Shown here: one piece after another, positions 1 through 8,529 of the stretch
How positions within the stretch are numbered: the first letter of the stretch is position 1
Layout: each line of letters starts with the position of its first letter
Source: Williamsia serinedens
GTDB taxonomy: Bacteria; Actinomycetota; Actinomycetes; Mycobacteriales; Mycobacteriaceae
Assembly (NCBI RefSeq): GCF_024171725.1
Contig: NZ_JAMTCG010000001.1
Location: 620,001-684,000, forward strand
Direction of reading: 5' to 3'
Length of the DNA: 64,000 nt
Translations under genes and position numbers: made by a program
The notes under the pieces: model-generated
What the model was told of the DNA's origin: nothing
Seen by the model: only the letters and a program-made list of their open reading frames with translations
Database searches by the model: none

Positions 1-121
1 AGACGCGCTGCGGATCACGCGTGTTCCAGGCGTCTTCCGCCTTGCGGACCTTCACGATCGCGGACTCGAGGGTGAACGGCGGGACGGGTGGGCGCGGTTC
101 GGTCGGCGCGGAATCGGTCAT
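1..121 (-). CDS. DUF1348 / NTF2-like protein (C-terminus beyond window)
   Basis: The first 40 codons of a minus-strand gene that runs off the left edge. Reading from the ATG at 121, the product has a proline-rich start, then [20 protein letters not shown] and TRDPQRV. This is the characteristic opening of DUF1348, a small SnoaL/NTF2-like fold family of about 150 residues with no established reaction. It is divergent from the TetR gene at 218, and the space between them carries two operator-like palindromes. It is therefore the likeliest target of that regulator. Only the N-terminus can be judged. Confidence 0.8.
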   Translation of the reverse strand, partial: MTDSAPTEPRPPVPPFTLESAIVKVRKAEDAWNTRDPQRV

Positions 122-153
122 CGGCACGTCGCTTTCTCTCGGCACCTCATATG

Positions 154-206
154 TAGAACGGTCTGTCTACACCGCAGACCGTAGCCGTGGTGGACAGACC
201 TGTCTA
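154..206. promoter_or_regulatory. two operator-like inverted repeats between divergent genes
   Basis: Two related 16-bp imperfect palindromes lie in the 96-bp divergent space: TAGAACGGTCTGTCTA at 154-169 and TGGACAGACCTGTCTA at 191-206. Both end in CTGTCTA and are 37 bp apart. Size and placement fit binding sites of the adjacent TetR regulator, controlling both itself and the DUF1348 gene. The assignment is inferred; the repeats are directly visible. Confidence 0.6.
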
Positions 207-217
207 CCCTATGGTCC

Positions 218-814
218 ATGACTGTCGGCGCCATCCTGGATCCTCCGGTCGACGTGCCGTCGCTTCCCGCACGCGATCGGATCCTCGCCACCGCCTACCG
301 CCTCTTCTATCGGGACGGGATCCGCGCAACCGGTGTCGACCGGGTCATCGCGGAGGCCGGGGTCACGAAAGTGACGTTCTACCGCCACTTCACCGGTAAG
401 AACGCGCTGATCGTGGCTTTCCTCGAACTGCGCCACGAACGCTGGATGGACTGGTTCCGGGATGCGCTGCGACGGCATTCGACGACTGCGCGAAAAAGAT
501 CGCCCGTCGTCACGGCGGTGGAGGAGTGGCTGGGATCGCCGAGCTTCCGCGGGTGTGCCTTCATCAACAGCGTCAACGAGTTGGGAGCCGAACTCCCCGA
601 GATCCACGAGATCGCACAGCGACACAAAGAAGCGATGGTGGAAGCGATCCGCGAGGCGCTGCCGGTCGGCCCCCATCGCTCGCAGACGGCGCGTGCGCTC
701 GGCGTCGCGGTCGACGGCGCAGTCGTGCACGCCCAGTACACCCGCGATGTTGCTGCTGCCGTCGAGGCACTGGGCACCATCGCTGCTCGCGTGACGGCCG
801 ACAGGCGGCGGTGA
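218..814 (+). CDS. TetR/AcrR-family transcriptional regulator
   Basis: A 198-residue protein with an N-terminal TetR helix-turn-helix (about residues 20-65; RDGIRATGVD, then the recognition helix around VTKVTFYRHF). A variable ligand-binding half follows, with the motif RGCAFINS near residue 111. The second TetR in this window (start 16709) has the related RGCPFHNA. The ATG at 218 is preceded by the operator-like repeats. It probably represses the divergent DUF1348 gene and itself; the ligand cannot be predicted. Confidence 0.92.
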   Translation: MTVGAILDPPVDVPSLPARDRILATAYRLFYRDGIRATGVDRVIAEAGVTKVTFYRHFTGKNALIVAFLELRHERWMDWFRDALRRHSTTARKRSPVVTAVEEWLGSPSFRGCAFINSVNELGAELPEIHEIAQRHKEAMVEAIREALPVGPHRSQTARALGVAVDGAVVHAQYTRDVAAAVEALGTIAARVTADRRR

Positions 815-858
815 CGAGATCATGGTTTCGGCAGCGTGCCGACGGGTAGTCCACCGAC

Positions 859-1044
859 ATGTCAGACGAGCAGGCACGTGGCGACAGCGACGACGTCTAC
901 GAGGAACCGGTTCGCGACCAGGCGAGTGATTCGGACTCCGACCCTGACGCCGACCCCGACATGCTCACGTCGGGGGAGCGCGGGCAGAACTCGGATCAAG
1001 CCGAGGGTGACGACGATCCCGCCGAGACGGGGTCGCAGTCGTGA
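859..1044 (+). CDS. small highly acidic protein
   Basis: A 61-residue, very acidic, Asp/Glu/Ser-rich protein with no hydrophobic segment and no recognised domain; it is probably disordered. Its stop codon overlaps the GTG of the following DUF2231 gene by four bases (GTGA), the arrangement of translationally coupled genes. That is the main evidence that it is real. Function unknown. Confidence 0.6.
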   Translation: MSDEQARGDSDDVYEEPVRDQASDSDSDPDADPDMLTSGERGQNSDQAEGDDDPAETGSQS

Positions 1045-1577
1045 CCGGCGGATCGCCGATAGGTCGAGTTCTGGCTGCAGCCGAGGGACTGTCGTCGCTC
1101 GACGGCGTCGCGTCGACGGTGTCTCGCCTTCTGTCGCCCGTTCTCAGCGGGGGACTGGGCGACGTCCTGCGGGGCTCCTGGTTGGGACACCCCCTGCATC
1201 CGGTGCTGGTGACCGTGCCGATCGGCGCCTGGACCGCGGTACCGCTCTTCGACCTCACCGGCCAACCCGTCGCAGCGCAACGTCTCACGGCGCTGGGTCT
1301 CGCCGCGGCCGTTCCCGCTGCCACTGCAGGGCTTGCCGAGTACACGACCCTCGACGCCCCGCAACGCCGCGTCGCACTCGTCCACGCGTCGACCAACTCG
1401 GTGGCTGTGACCGCATTGGCCGCGTCAATGGTCGCTCGCAGCAGGGACCTCACCGGACGAGCGCTCGCCTTGACGATTGTGGGCCTCGGCGTGACCGGCG
1501 TGTCAGGAGCACTGGGTGGCCACCTCTCGTACGTGCAAGCCGCAGGCGTGCAGCGGGAATCCCGTCCCTCGGCATAG
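1041..1577 (+). CDS. DUF2231 family membrane protein
   Basis: A 178-residue integral membrane protein starting with GTG at 1041, inside the end of the preceding acidic-protein gene. The N-terminal part contains GHPLHPVLVTVPIGAW, the hallmark of DUF2231. Hydrophobic stretches follow around residues 50-110 and 120-160, consistent with about four transmembrane helices. The family has no agreed biochemical role and is sometimes linked to redox proteins. Coupling with the acidic protein suggests they act together. Confidence 0.85.
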   Translation: MTGGSPIGRVLAAAEGLSSLDGVASTVSRLLSPVLSGGLGDVLRGSWLGHPLHPVLVTVPIGAWTAVPLFDLTGQPVAAQRLTALGLAAAVPAATAGLAEYTTLDAPQRRVALVHASTNSVAVTALAASMVARSRDLTGRALALTIVGLGVTGVSGALGGHLSYVQAAGVQRESRPSA

Positions 1578-1700
1578 GCACCGGTCGACACCCACCGCTG
1601 GGCGCGCGTGATGGTGGACGACTTCCCCTGGGCCAGTTTTGCGACCGGATCACCGGGAACCCACCACCTACCGTGTCACCGAATTCAGGAGGCTGACCGA

Positions 1701-1997
1701 ATGGTGAACAAGGCGCTGCTGGTCCGAGTGGAAGCAAAGCCCGGCAAGGAAGGTGCGGTGGAGGAATTCCTCCGCTCGGCCCTGCCGCTGGTAGAGCAGG
1801 AGCCGGGGACGCGACCGTGGCTGGCGGTGCGCTTCGGGCCGTCGACCTTCGGCATCGTCGACGCGTTCCCCGACGAGGACGCCCGTGAGACGCATCTGAA
1901 CGGTCCCATCGGCAAGGCACTCGGCGAGCGAGCCGACGAGCTCTTCGCCGGCGCGCCGGAGATCAGCTTCCTCGACGTGGTCGCCGACAAGCTCTGA
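1701..1997 (+). CDS. antibiotic-biosynthesis-monooxygenase-like (ABM) domain protein
   Basis: A 98-residue protein of the dimeric alpha/beta-barrel ABM/EthD-like type. It opens with MVNKALLVRVEAKPGKEGAV, carries a middle WLAVRFGPSTFGIVDAF strand pair, and ends SFLDVVADKL. The ATG at 1701 is chosen because AGGAGG lies 9-14 bases upstream and homology-like sequence starts here; an in-frame start at 1608 would add an unconserved leader. Such proteins are small oxygenases, stress proteins or subunits of unknown substrate. It sits 112 bp before the ADH gene on the same strand. Confidence 0.8.
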   Translation: MVNKALLVRVEAKPGKEGAVEEFLRSALPLVEQEPGTRPWLAVRFGPSTFGIVDAFPDEDARETHLNGPIGKALGERADELFAGAPEISFLDVVADKL

Positions 1998-2109
1998 CCC
2001 ACCCGAGCGCGGGAACGGTCTCCGCGATGCGACCTCTCCCCACACCGTTTACCACCGGTGGTCCCGGGCATTGCTGGAGTGTCGAGCTCAACCGATCGAG
2101 GAGGCACCC

Positions 2110-3261
2110 ATGAGAGCAATCGTGTACGACGGACCGCGCGAGGTCAGCGTCAAGGACGTCCCGGACCCGACGATCGAACGACCCACCGACGTACTCGTCC
2201 GTATCACCGCGACCAACATCTGCGGTTCGGACCTCCACATGTACGAGGGCAGAACCGATTTCGAGACAGGACGGTGCTTCGGACACGAGAACCTCGGCGA
2301 GGTCGTCGAGGTCGGGAGCGGCGTGGACAAGGTCACGGTGGGAGAGCGGGTCGTTCTGCCGTTCAACATCTCCTGCGGGTTCTGCAAGAACTGCGAGAGA
2401 GGATTCACCAACTACTGCCTGACGACCCATCCCGATCCGCAGATGGCCGGGGCCGCTTATGGGTTCGCCGACATGGGTCCGTGGCAGGGCGGCCAGGCGG
2501 AGTATCTCCGCGTGCCGTACGGCGACCACAACTGCTTGCGGCTGGGTGAGGATTCGGTCGACAAGGAGAACGACTACGTCATGGTGGCCGACATCTTCCC
2601 GACCGGGTATCACGCCACCGAGATGGCCGGCGTCGTCCCCGGGGACTCGGTGGTGATCTACGGGGGTGGCCCGGTGGGACTGATGGCCGCCCTGTCCGCG
2701 ACGATCAAGGGCGCGTCGAAGGTGATGGTGGTCGATCGCCACCCTGATCGGCTCCGTCTCGCCGAAGAGATCGGCGCGTTGGCCGTCGACGACTCGAAGG
2801 TCGACCCCGTCGAATTCGTCCTCGATCAGACCATGGCCCTCGGGGCCGACCGCGGGTGCGAGTGCGTGGGCTATCAGGCGCACGACCCGCAGGGGACCGA
2901 GCATCCGAACATGGTGCTCAACAGCTTGGTGAAGTCGGTCCGTTTCACCGGCGGCATCGGCTCGGTCGGGGTGTACGTCCCCCAGGATCCGGGCGGCGCG
3001 GACGATCTGGCCAAGAACGGGGAAGTCGCGTTCGACTACGGGCTGCACTGGTTCAAGGGTCAGAGCCTGGGCAGCGGGCAGTGCCCGGTCAAGCGGTACA
3101 ACCGGCGCCTGCGCGACCTGATCGCCGCGGACAAGGCGACGCCGTCATGGATCGTCTCCCACGACCTGCCCCTGGAACAGGGCCCGGACGCGTACCAGCA
3201 CTTCGACAACCGGGACGACGGCTGGACGAAGGTCGTACTCCACCCCGCCGCCTCGAACTGA
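2110..3261 (+). CDS. fdhA: zinc-dependent dehydrogenase, glutathione-independent formaldehyde dehydrogenase type
   Basis: A 383-residue medium-chain dehydrogenase. The catalytic-zinc Cys is in NICGSDLH (about residue 38) and the zinc His in GHENLGEV. The structural-zinc cysteine cluster is in SCGFCKNCERGFTNYC (about 90-105). The NAD-binding glycine motif is IYGGGPVGLMAA (about 180). The insertion-rich C-terminal half and GPWQGGQAEY match the glutathione-independent formaldehyde dehydrogenase (FdhA) subfamily, which oxidises aldehydes with NAD. The ATG at 2110 follows GAGGAGG. The exact substrate is uncertain. A related gene lies at 57666. Confidence 0.85.
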   Translation: MRAIVYDGPREVSVKDVPDPTIERPTDVLVRITATNICGSDLHMYEGRTDFETGRCFGHENLGEVVEVGSGVDKVTVGERVVLPFNISCGFCKNCERGFTNYCLTTHPDPQMAGAAYGFADMGPWQGGQAEYLRVPYGDHNCLRLGEDSVDKENDYVMVADIFPTGYHATEMAGVVPGDSVVIYGGGPVGLMAALSATIKGASKVMVVDRHPDRLRLAEEIGALAVDDSKVDPVEFVLDQTMALGADRGCECVGYQAHDPQGTEHPNMVLNSLVKSVRFTGGIGSVGVYVPQDPGGADDLAKNGEVAFDYGLHWFKGQSLGSGQCPVKRYNRRLRDLIAADKATPSWIVSHDLPLEQGPDAYQHFDNRDDGWTKVVLHPAASN

Positions 3262-3369
3262 CGCGAGGCGAGTGACGAACGCGTCGCACCACAGCTCATC
3301 GGGCGGCGCGGAGTTCCGACGGTCGACCGACAGGGCGGACCGTCACACCTTCACGAGAGGACATTCACC

Positions 3370-3945
3370 ATGGCAGACGAATTGAGCGGTACACGCGTCG
3401 CGATTCTGGCGGCGGACGGCGTCGAGCGAGTCGAACTGGAACAACCCCGACAGGCGGTGCAGGATGCCGGCGGTTCCACGCAGTTGCTGTCACTGCACGA
3501 CGGCGAGATCCAGGCTCGCGACCACGATCTCGACTCGGCCGGCACCTTTTCCGTCGATGCACTGGTGCGGTCCGCGTCGGTCGACGACTACGACGCGCTG
3601 TTGCTCCCCGGTGGGACGGTGAACCCCGACCAGCTGCGGACCGATGACGAGGCCGTCTCCTTCGTCCGCGACTTCGTGACATCCGGGAAACCGGTGGCGT
3701 CGATCTGCCACGGTCCGTGGACACTCATCGAGGCCGGTGTGGCGAAGGGCCGAACGCTCACCTCGTTCCCCAGCATTCGCACCGACCTGCGCAATGCCGG
3801 TGCGAACGTGGTGGACGAGGAGGTGGTCCGGAACGGGAACCTCGTCACGAGCCGCTCGCCGGACGACCTCCCTGCGTTCTGTGCAGCGATCGTGGAGCTG
3901 TTCGGCGCGGCCGCGCAGCGAACCGGTCGGGGAGGCGGCGCCTGA
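3370..3945 (+). CDS. DJ-1/PfpI-family glutamine amidotransferase-like protein
   Basis: A 191-residue DJ-1/PfpI-superfamily protein. The N-terminal Rossmann-like strand is RVAILAADGVE, followed by LLLPGG (near residue 80) and the nucleophile elbow ICHGPW with its cysteine near residue 115. Family members include stress-induced proteases, chaperones and glyoxalases; the ICHGPW variant is usual in general-stress proteins of the YraA/YfkM kind. RBS GAGAGGA precedes the ATG. Its position after the aldehyde dehydrogenase fits a reactive-carbonyl or stress role, which is inference. Confidence 0.85.
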   Translation: MADELSGTRVAILAADGVERVELEQPRQAVQDAGGSTQLLSLHDGEIQARDHDLDSAGTFSVDALVRSASVDDYDALLLPGGTVNPDQLRTDDEAVSFVRDFVTSGKPVASICHGPWTLIEAGVAKGRTLTSFPSIRTDLRNAGANVVDEEVVRNGNLVTSRSPDDLPAFCAAIVELFGAAAQRTGRGGGA

Positions 3946-4065
3946 GCCCACCGCGGGTGGCCGGCCGCACCACGGTGTACCGGCCACCACCTCGCCGAGA
4001 CTCCCTACTTCAGCGCGCATCCAGGAAGGGTTCTGCTTGCTGCTCACCGACGCTCCCGGGCGGAC

Positions 4066-5107
4066 ATGACCGATCACCTCACTCCCATCAGTGATCTCGA
4101 GGACCTTCTCGACGCAGACGCGGACCTGAGAGCGTTTCTGTCGCAGTCGTTGCAGATGGCGAGCCCGTGCGCGATCCGACCTGAAACAGCAGCTCTACGA
4201 CGCGCTGCAGTGGCCGACCACCATCGCGGAGTACAAGGACTACCTCCGGTGGTTCCTCCGGTGGATCCCACGACAATCCGACGCGGAAGCGTGGGCGGAG
4301 GGATCGCCCGGCGAGAGGCAGGCTCGTGAGGTCAGCGACCGGCTGGCGCACTTCTTCTGGCTCGTCGACCAGCACCCGGACCATTCGGATCGCGCTGTGG
4401 AGAGTTCGCCGGCGTTCGGCGACTGGCTGACCCGTTTCGCCCGGGAGTGGGGGTCGTACCTCGACTCTCCCGACTCGTTCGACGAAGACATCTTGCGATC
4501 GTTCGTGGACGACTCACCGGAGTATGCCGTCCAGGACTCGATGATCGACAGCAGGCCGAACATGCCCAGTGGCTGGTTGACGTTCAACCAGTTCTTCGCC
4601 CGTGAACTCAACAGCGGCCTCCGACCCATCGCGGAACCGAATCGCAACAGCACGGTGGTGTCTTTCGCGGATTGCTCTTTCCAGCATGTCTACGAGATCG
4701 GCAGCGATTCGGCCATTCCCGCGACCCGCATCAAGGGCACCCACACGTACGGGACCGTCACTCAGCTGATGCAGGGCAGCGATTACGCAGACCGCTACGC
4801 GGGCGGTACCTTCGCGCACTACATGCTGCCGCCGTCCGCATATCACCGATTCCACGTACCGGTGTCGGGCACCGTTCTGGAAGCCTTCACGATCATCGGC
4901 CAGGTGTATCCCTCTGTGGGAATGGCATACGTGGCGTCGGTGCGCCTGACCGCCGCGCCCGGCGGGTTCGTGGCGAAGGGCGACGAGTTCGGCTATTTCC
5001 AGTTCGGAGGATCCGACATCATCGTCTTGTTCCCGTTGGCACTCGATCCCGACGTCGACCGCGACGACACTGCACGAAAGATGGGGTCCGTGATAGCGAC
5101 CGTCTGA
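4066..5107 (+). pseudogene. phosphatidylserine-decarboxylase-like gene with a frameshift
   Basis: The reading frame from ATG 4066 (MTDHLTPISDLEDLLDADAD...) breaks near 4150-4180. The homologous sequence continues one base over: SDLKQQLYDALQWPTTIAEY, then SDRLAHFFWLVDQ, then a GTG-openable remainder from 4397 to 5107. In that second frame no start codon lies between the upstream stop near 4127 and 4397. The C-terminal part has WLTFNQFFARELN and PPSAYHRFHVPVSG, plus the pyruvoyl-forming-type motif FGGSDIIVLF, all typical of PSD-family proteins. Joined, it would encode about 347 residues, a normal length. It is either a pseudogene or a single-base sequencing error. Confidence 0.75.
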
Positions 5108-5144
5108 GCCGACAGAGCACACGTCGAGCGATGTGCCTCGTCGC

Positions 5145-5704
5145 GGACACGAGTCATGCAGGTCTCGACAATGTCGAGATCCAGATCCCAGACATCGGCG
5201 AGGATTCGACGCATCCACCCGGTGGCGCGATCCCACCCCACGGTGGTGTCCCGGGCGCGTAGTTGCCACCCCGCACCGAGACAAGCACAGCGGGCTTGCC
5301 CGCGAGAGCCGGGACGACGGTCGCATCGAAGCGCGGGTCGTTCATGCCGACGTCAACCCAGGTCTTGAAGTGCTGGCACACCGAAGTCGTAGAGCGGCAC
5401 CGCGAACAAAAGTGCGTCTGCGGAAGTCACCGCGTCGGCGAGTTCGGCCGCCAAGGCCAGCGCCCCGCGTTGTTCCGGCGACCGCTGATCCACGGGGGTG
5501 TAACCGGCGAAAGCTGTGTCGCCCAGCGGATATCGGCTCGGTGCCGACGTGCCGCCGGATGACGTGGTCGTCGGGATGACCTGCCGTCCACTCCTGATCG
5601 ACGATGTCGACGATCGCCCGGCTGTGCGAGCCCTCGGCGCGGATGCTGGCGTCGAGGCGGAAGAGCGGACCGCGGTCCCGCGTCAGCAGAATGACGACGT
5701 CCAC
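5145..5704 (-). pseudogene. FMN-dependent NADH-azoreductase remnant, multiple frameshifts
   Basis: On the minus strand, pieces of an AzoR/flavodoxin-fold protein appear in order but in changing frames. LFRLDASIRAEGSHSRAIVD (about 5668-5530) is followed by DTAFAGYTPVDQRSPEQRGA through LLFAVPLYDFGV (about 5540-5380). Next come QHFKTWVDVGMNDPRFD and KPAVLVSVRGGNYAPGTP (about 5380-5240), then DRATGWMRRILADVWDLDL (about 5240-5160). At least three frame changes separate them, so no single start can yield a functional protein. The 3' end is also lost near the PSD-like gene. Confidence 0.8.
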
Positions 5705-6066
5705 ATGGCCGGAGACCTTAGCCCGAGCCGGCCGGCAGTCCGCATGAAAATCATCGACGATGGCGTTGTGCTGCGCCCAACCAGATCAATTGTCGAGATG
5801 GCCGAACAGGTCGGGATAGGGGCGAACGACCGAAGGCCGTGACGAGACGGCCCATTGTCGGCGGATGGCCACGCAAGATTTTTCGCAGTTGCGGTCCACG
5901 CCATGGCAGGTGTTCCGCGCAATATGGGTGTGACTACCATGGCCGTTATGGGGGCGTTGTGCGTGACGTCCGCGTTGTGGTGACAGATTATTTCCCATCA
6001 GGGCTGCTAGGCGGGAAGTTGTAGGGCCCGTTCTCGAGGCAACTCGCCCACGGATCGGATTTGCAC
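5705..6066. other. intergenic region, no gene supported
   Basis: About 360 bases between the azoreductase remnant and the glycosyltransferase. The sequence is visibly less GC-rich near 5870-6010 and contains only short open frames on both strands without recognisable protein features. It probably contains the promoter of the glycosyltransferase at 6067 and decayed sequence. No clear ribosome binding site or terminator hairpin was found. Confidence 0.5.
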
Positions 6067-6954
6067 ATGGTCAGACCATCGTTGTCAGTGATCGTTCCAG
6101 CGTTCAATGAGCAGGAATTGATCTCCGAGTGTCTGCACGCATTGTTCGACCAGGATGAGCCGGTCGACGAGATCGTCGTCGTGGACAACAATTCGACCGA
6201 TCGCACACTTGCGGCTGTGCAGAAAGCAGCAGCCGGAGACCAGTCCGTTCGCGTGGTCCGGGCGTCCGATCAGGGCGTCATCAATGCACGGTCTGAGGGG
6301 TTCGACAGCGCGACTGGTCAGGTGATGGCTCGCGTCGACGCGGACACCCGGGTCGACGTCACCTGGGCGCGGGCCGTGCGTGACTTCTTCGAGACCTTCG
6401 GAGACCACTTCGACGCCGGCTCCGGCATGTGTTGGGCCTACGACCTGCCGTTCCAGGGCCCGTTTCGTCGCCAGCAGGGGCGAATCGCAGCCGAGACCAC
6501 CAGGGCACTGGGCGAGGGAGACATGTCTGCCGCCGAGATCGGTCGGCTGTTCGGGTCGAACATGGCCATCACCCGCGATGCGTGGCTGCGCGTCCGCGGC
6601 GCGCGTTCTCGTCGGACCGACGTGTTCGAGGACCTCGACCTGACGCTGACGTTGTTGGCGGAGGGGTGTTCGATCGGCCTGATCCCCGAGGCGAGCGCCT
6701 CCATCTCGGGGCGCCGTTACCTGTCGCCCCCGGCAGCGTATCTACGGTATTGCTGGCGTGATCAGCGCACGCTGCGAGCGCGTGGACTTCGGAGCGCTGC
6801 ACGCAGGGCCGTGCTGCGCACCGTGTTTGTCCAGATGCCCTTCTACTTCGCCATGTGGCTGCCGTTCCGTGCGTTCGATCCGTCGACGGGGCGAATGCGT
6901 GTGAACCGCTTGTTGCGCAGATCGCCGCAACGGGTGCTGCCGAGCGGCGAGTGA
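6067..6954 (+). CDS. family 2 glycosyltransferase
   Basis: A 295-residue GT-A fold glycosyltransferase. It has the N-terminal nucleotide-sugar region SVIVPAFNEQ, VVDNNSTDRT (about residues 38-50) and the metal-binding DXD-type motif VDADTRVD (about 87-94). A C-terminal membrane-associating stretch lies around VFVQMPFYFAMWLPF. ATG 6067 is preferred over TTG 6061 because the conserved strand begins just after it. It resembles the GT2 gene at 9989 in layout and motifs, and the two flank a lipid acyltransferase/ligase pair. Transfer of sugar to a lipid carrier is likely but unproven. Confidence 0.9.
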   Translation: MVRPSLSVIVPAFNEQELISECLHALFDQDEPVDEIVVVDNNSTDRTLAAVQKAAAGDQSVRVVRASDQGVINARSEGFDSATGQVMARVDADTRVDVTWARAVRDFFETFGDHFDAGSGMCWAYDLPFQGPFRRQQGRIAAETTRALGEGDMSAAEIGRLFGSNMAITRDAWLRVRGARSRRTDVFEDLDLTLTLLAEGCSIGLIPEASASISGRRYLSPPAAYLRYCWRDQRTLRARGLRSAARRAVLRTVFVQMPFYFAMWLPFRAFDPSTGRMRVNRLLRRSPQRVLPSGE

Positions 6955-6970
6955 CCGTGACCTATCGGGC

Positions 6971-8353
6971 TCAGGCCAGGTGCGTGGCGGCGTGGTGGTC
7001 GTCGAACGAACGTGCTATGTAGCCGAGGTAGGCGTCGACGTCGGGCATCACGCTGGCGTCGGTGGTGATCGACACCGACAGCCGGTCGTGCACGCTTCGG
7101 ATGGAATGCGCGAGCAGGCAGCCGGTGCCGATGGTCTGCATGCCGAACATCGTTGCAATCGGAAGACCGGCCATGCTGGTCACGCCCCGGGTGGGCCCGA
7201 TGTTCGTGATGGCCACGTTGCCGGTGGCCGCGTGCCCGTTGAGGCGAGAGGATCGAGACAAGGCGCCCAGCGCACGCAACAGAGGGGCGGGCAGTCCTGT
7301 CTCAGCGGCTTCTGCGTGTCGTGCATTCACCTTTTCCTTGGCGTCGGCAGCAGATGCACTGATCGCCGCCACCCGCACTCGAGGATCGGCGATATCGGTG
7401 TGCAGGTCGACGATCGAGGCTGCGAACTGGTTGACGACACCGGTGGCACCGCCTTGCGTGGCGATCGGGACCAGTGCCGCGAGCGTCGGCCCGTATGGTT
7501 CCTCGAGATCTGCGAGGTACTGCCGCAAGGCACTGCCGATGACCGACAGCATCACGTCGTTGATGGTCGCACCCGGACACCCACGTTTGATCTGCTGGGC
7601 GCGAGTCAGGGACAGCTCCACGAATGAGCAGGTCCGTGCGCCTCGCATCGGGCCGGAGAATCGTGTGTGCGGCCACGGGCCGGGCTTCTCGAGCTCACTG
7701 CGCGCTGCCGGATCGCGTCGGTTGGCGCGACCGCGGCCGATCGCCGCGGTGAGGAAGCGCCACCATGTGACGGGCGAGCGCACGAGTTCGCGGCCGAACA
7801 ATTCCATACGGCCGGCGTGGGAGGTCCCGGCGGACCAGACGTCCGGTGCAGGGCCCCGTTCGTCGGTGGGGTCGGCGAGCGTGTACCGGGTCAGTTGCGT
7901 CCAGCGAGTCCCGTCGAACGCTGCGTGGTGCCACATGATGGCGAGGATGGTCGATGCGCCCGTCTGACCAGGCACCCCGCTGACATCAGGCAGCAGGTGG
8001 GCGAACCACAGCGGCATGTCGAGGGGAAGCCGGCGGTCGCCGATGTCGGCCAAGGCACGGGTGGCCTCGTGCCAGGTGAGGCCCGCCGGATGACGTCGGT
8101 AGTGCCGCGCCACGGTGAAATCGGGGTCGAGCTGCCAGTAGGGCAGGCCCAGCGAGAGCGGCACGAAATGCACGCGGCATCTCAGGTGCTCGTCGAGGTC
8201 GGCCATGGCGCGCAACCGCGACCGAACGTTCTCGTCCGTCAGTGGCAGGGCGTCGACGGGGTGGTCGAGCACCCACGCCGAGATGACGGTTGCCGATGAG
8301 TGCCGATCCCCGAGGAAGAGATACGCCGCGTCCCGTGAAGACAACTGCCGCAT
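6971..8353 (-). CDS. wax ester synthase/acyl-CoA:diacylglycerol acyltransferase (WS/DGAT)
   Basis: A 460-residue WS/DGAT-family protein. The catalytic HHxxxDG motif appears as WHHAAFDG at about residues 141-148. The N-terminus has the usual LSSRDAAYLFL opening, and the C-terminal DUF1298-type half has NVAITNIGP and MFGMQTIGTGC. These enzymes esterify acyl-CoA onto alcohols or diacylglycerol, giving storage lipids at the membrane or lipid droplet; some act on trehalose or other envelope acceptors. It is convergent with the GT2 gene at 6067 and divergent from the ligase at 8530. Confidence 0.9.
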   Translation of the reverse strand: MRQLSSRDAAYLFLGDRHSSATVISAWVLDHPVDALPLTDENVRSRLRAMADLDEHLRCRVHFVPLSLGLPYWQLDPDFTVARHYRRHPAGLTWHEATRALADIGDRRLPLDMPLWFAHLLPDVSGVPGQTGASTILAIMWHHAAFDGTRWTQLTRYTLADPTDERGPAPDVWSAGTSHAGRMELFGRELVRSPVTWWRFLTAAIGRGRANRRDPAARSELEKPGPWPHTRFSGPMRGARTCSFVELSLTRAQQIKRGCPGATINDVMLSVIGSALRQYLADLEEPYGPTLAALVPIATQGGATGVVNQFAASIVDLHTDIADPRVRVAAISASAADAKEKVNARHAEAAETGLPAPLLRALGALSRSSRLNGHAATGNVAITNIGPTRGVTSMAGLPIATMFGMQTIGTGCLLAHSIRSVHDRLSVSITTDASVMPDVDAYLGYIARSFDDHHAATHLA

Positions 8354-8529
8354 CAGCCCTCATTCCCGTCACGCGTCCCCCAAGTACGACCGCACCACGT
8401 GTGGCGAGGCGACAGTGCGCAGCGCCGATGAGCGTATCCAGATTCTGGAGGATCCGGCACGAGAACGGGACAACGAGGATTGCCTGCAATCGGCGACACC
8501 CCGGGACCGACCTCTGTCAGGCTTCGACG

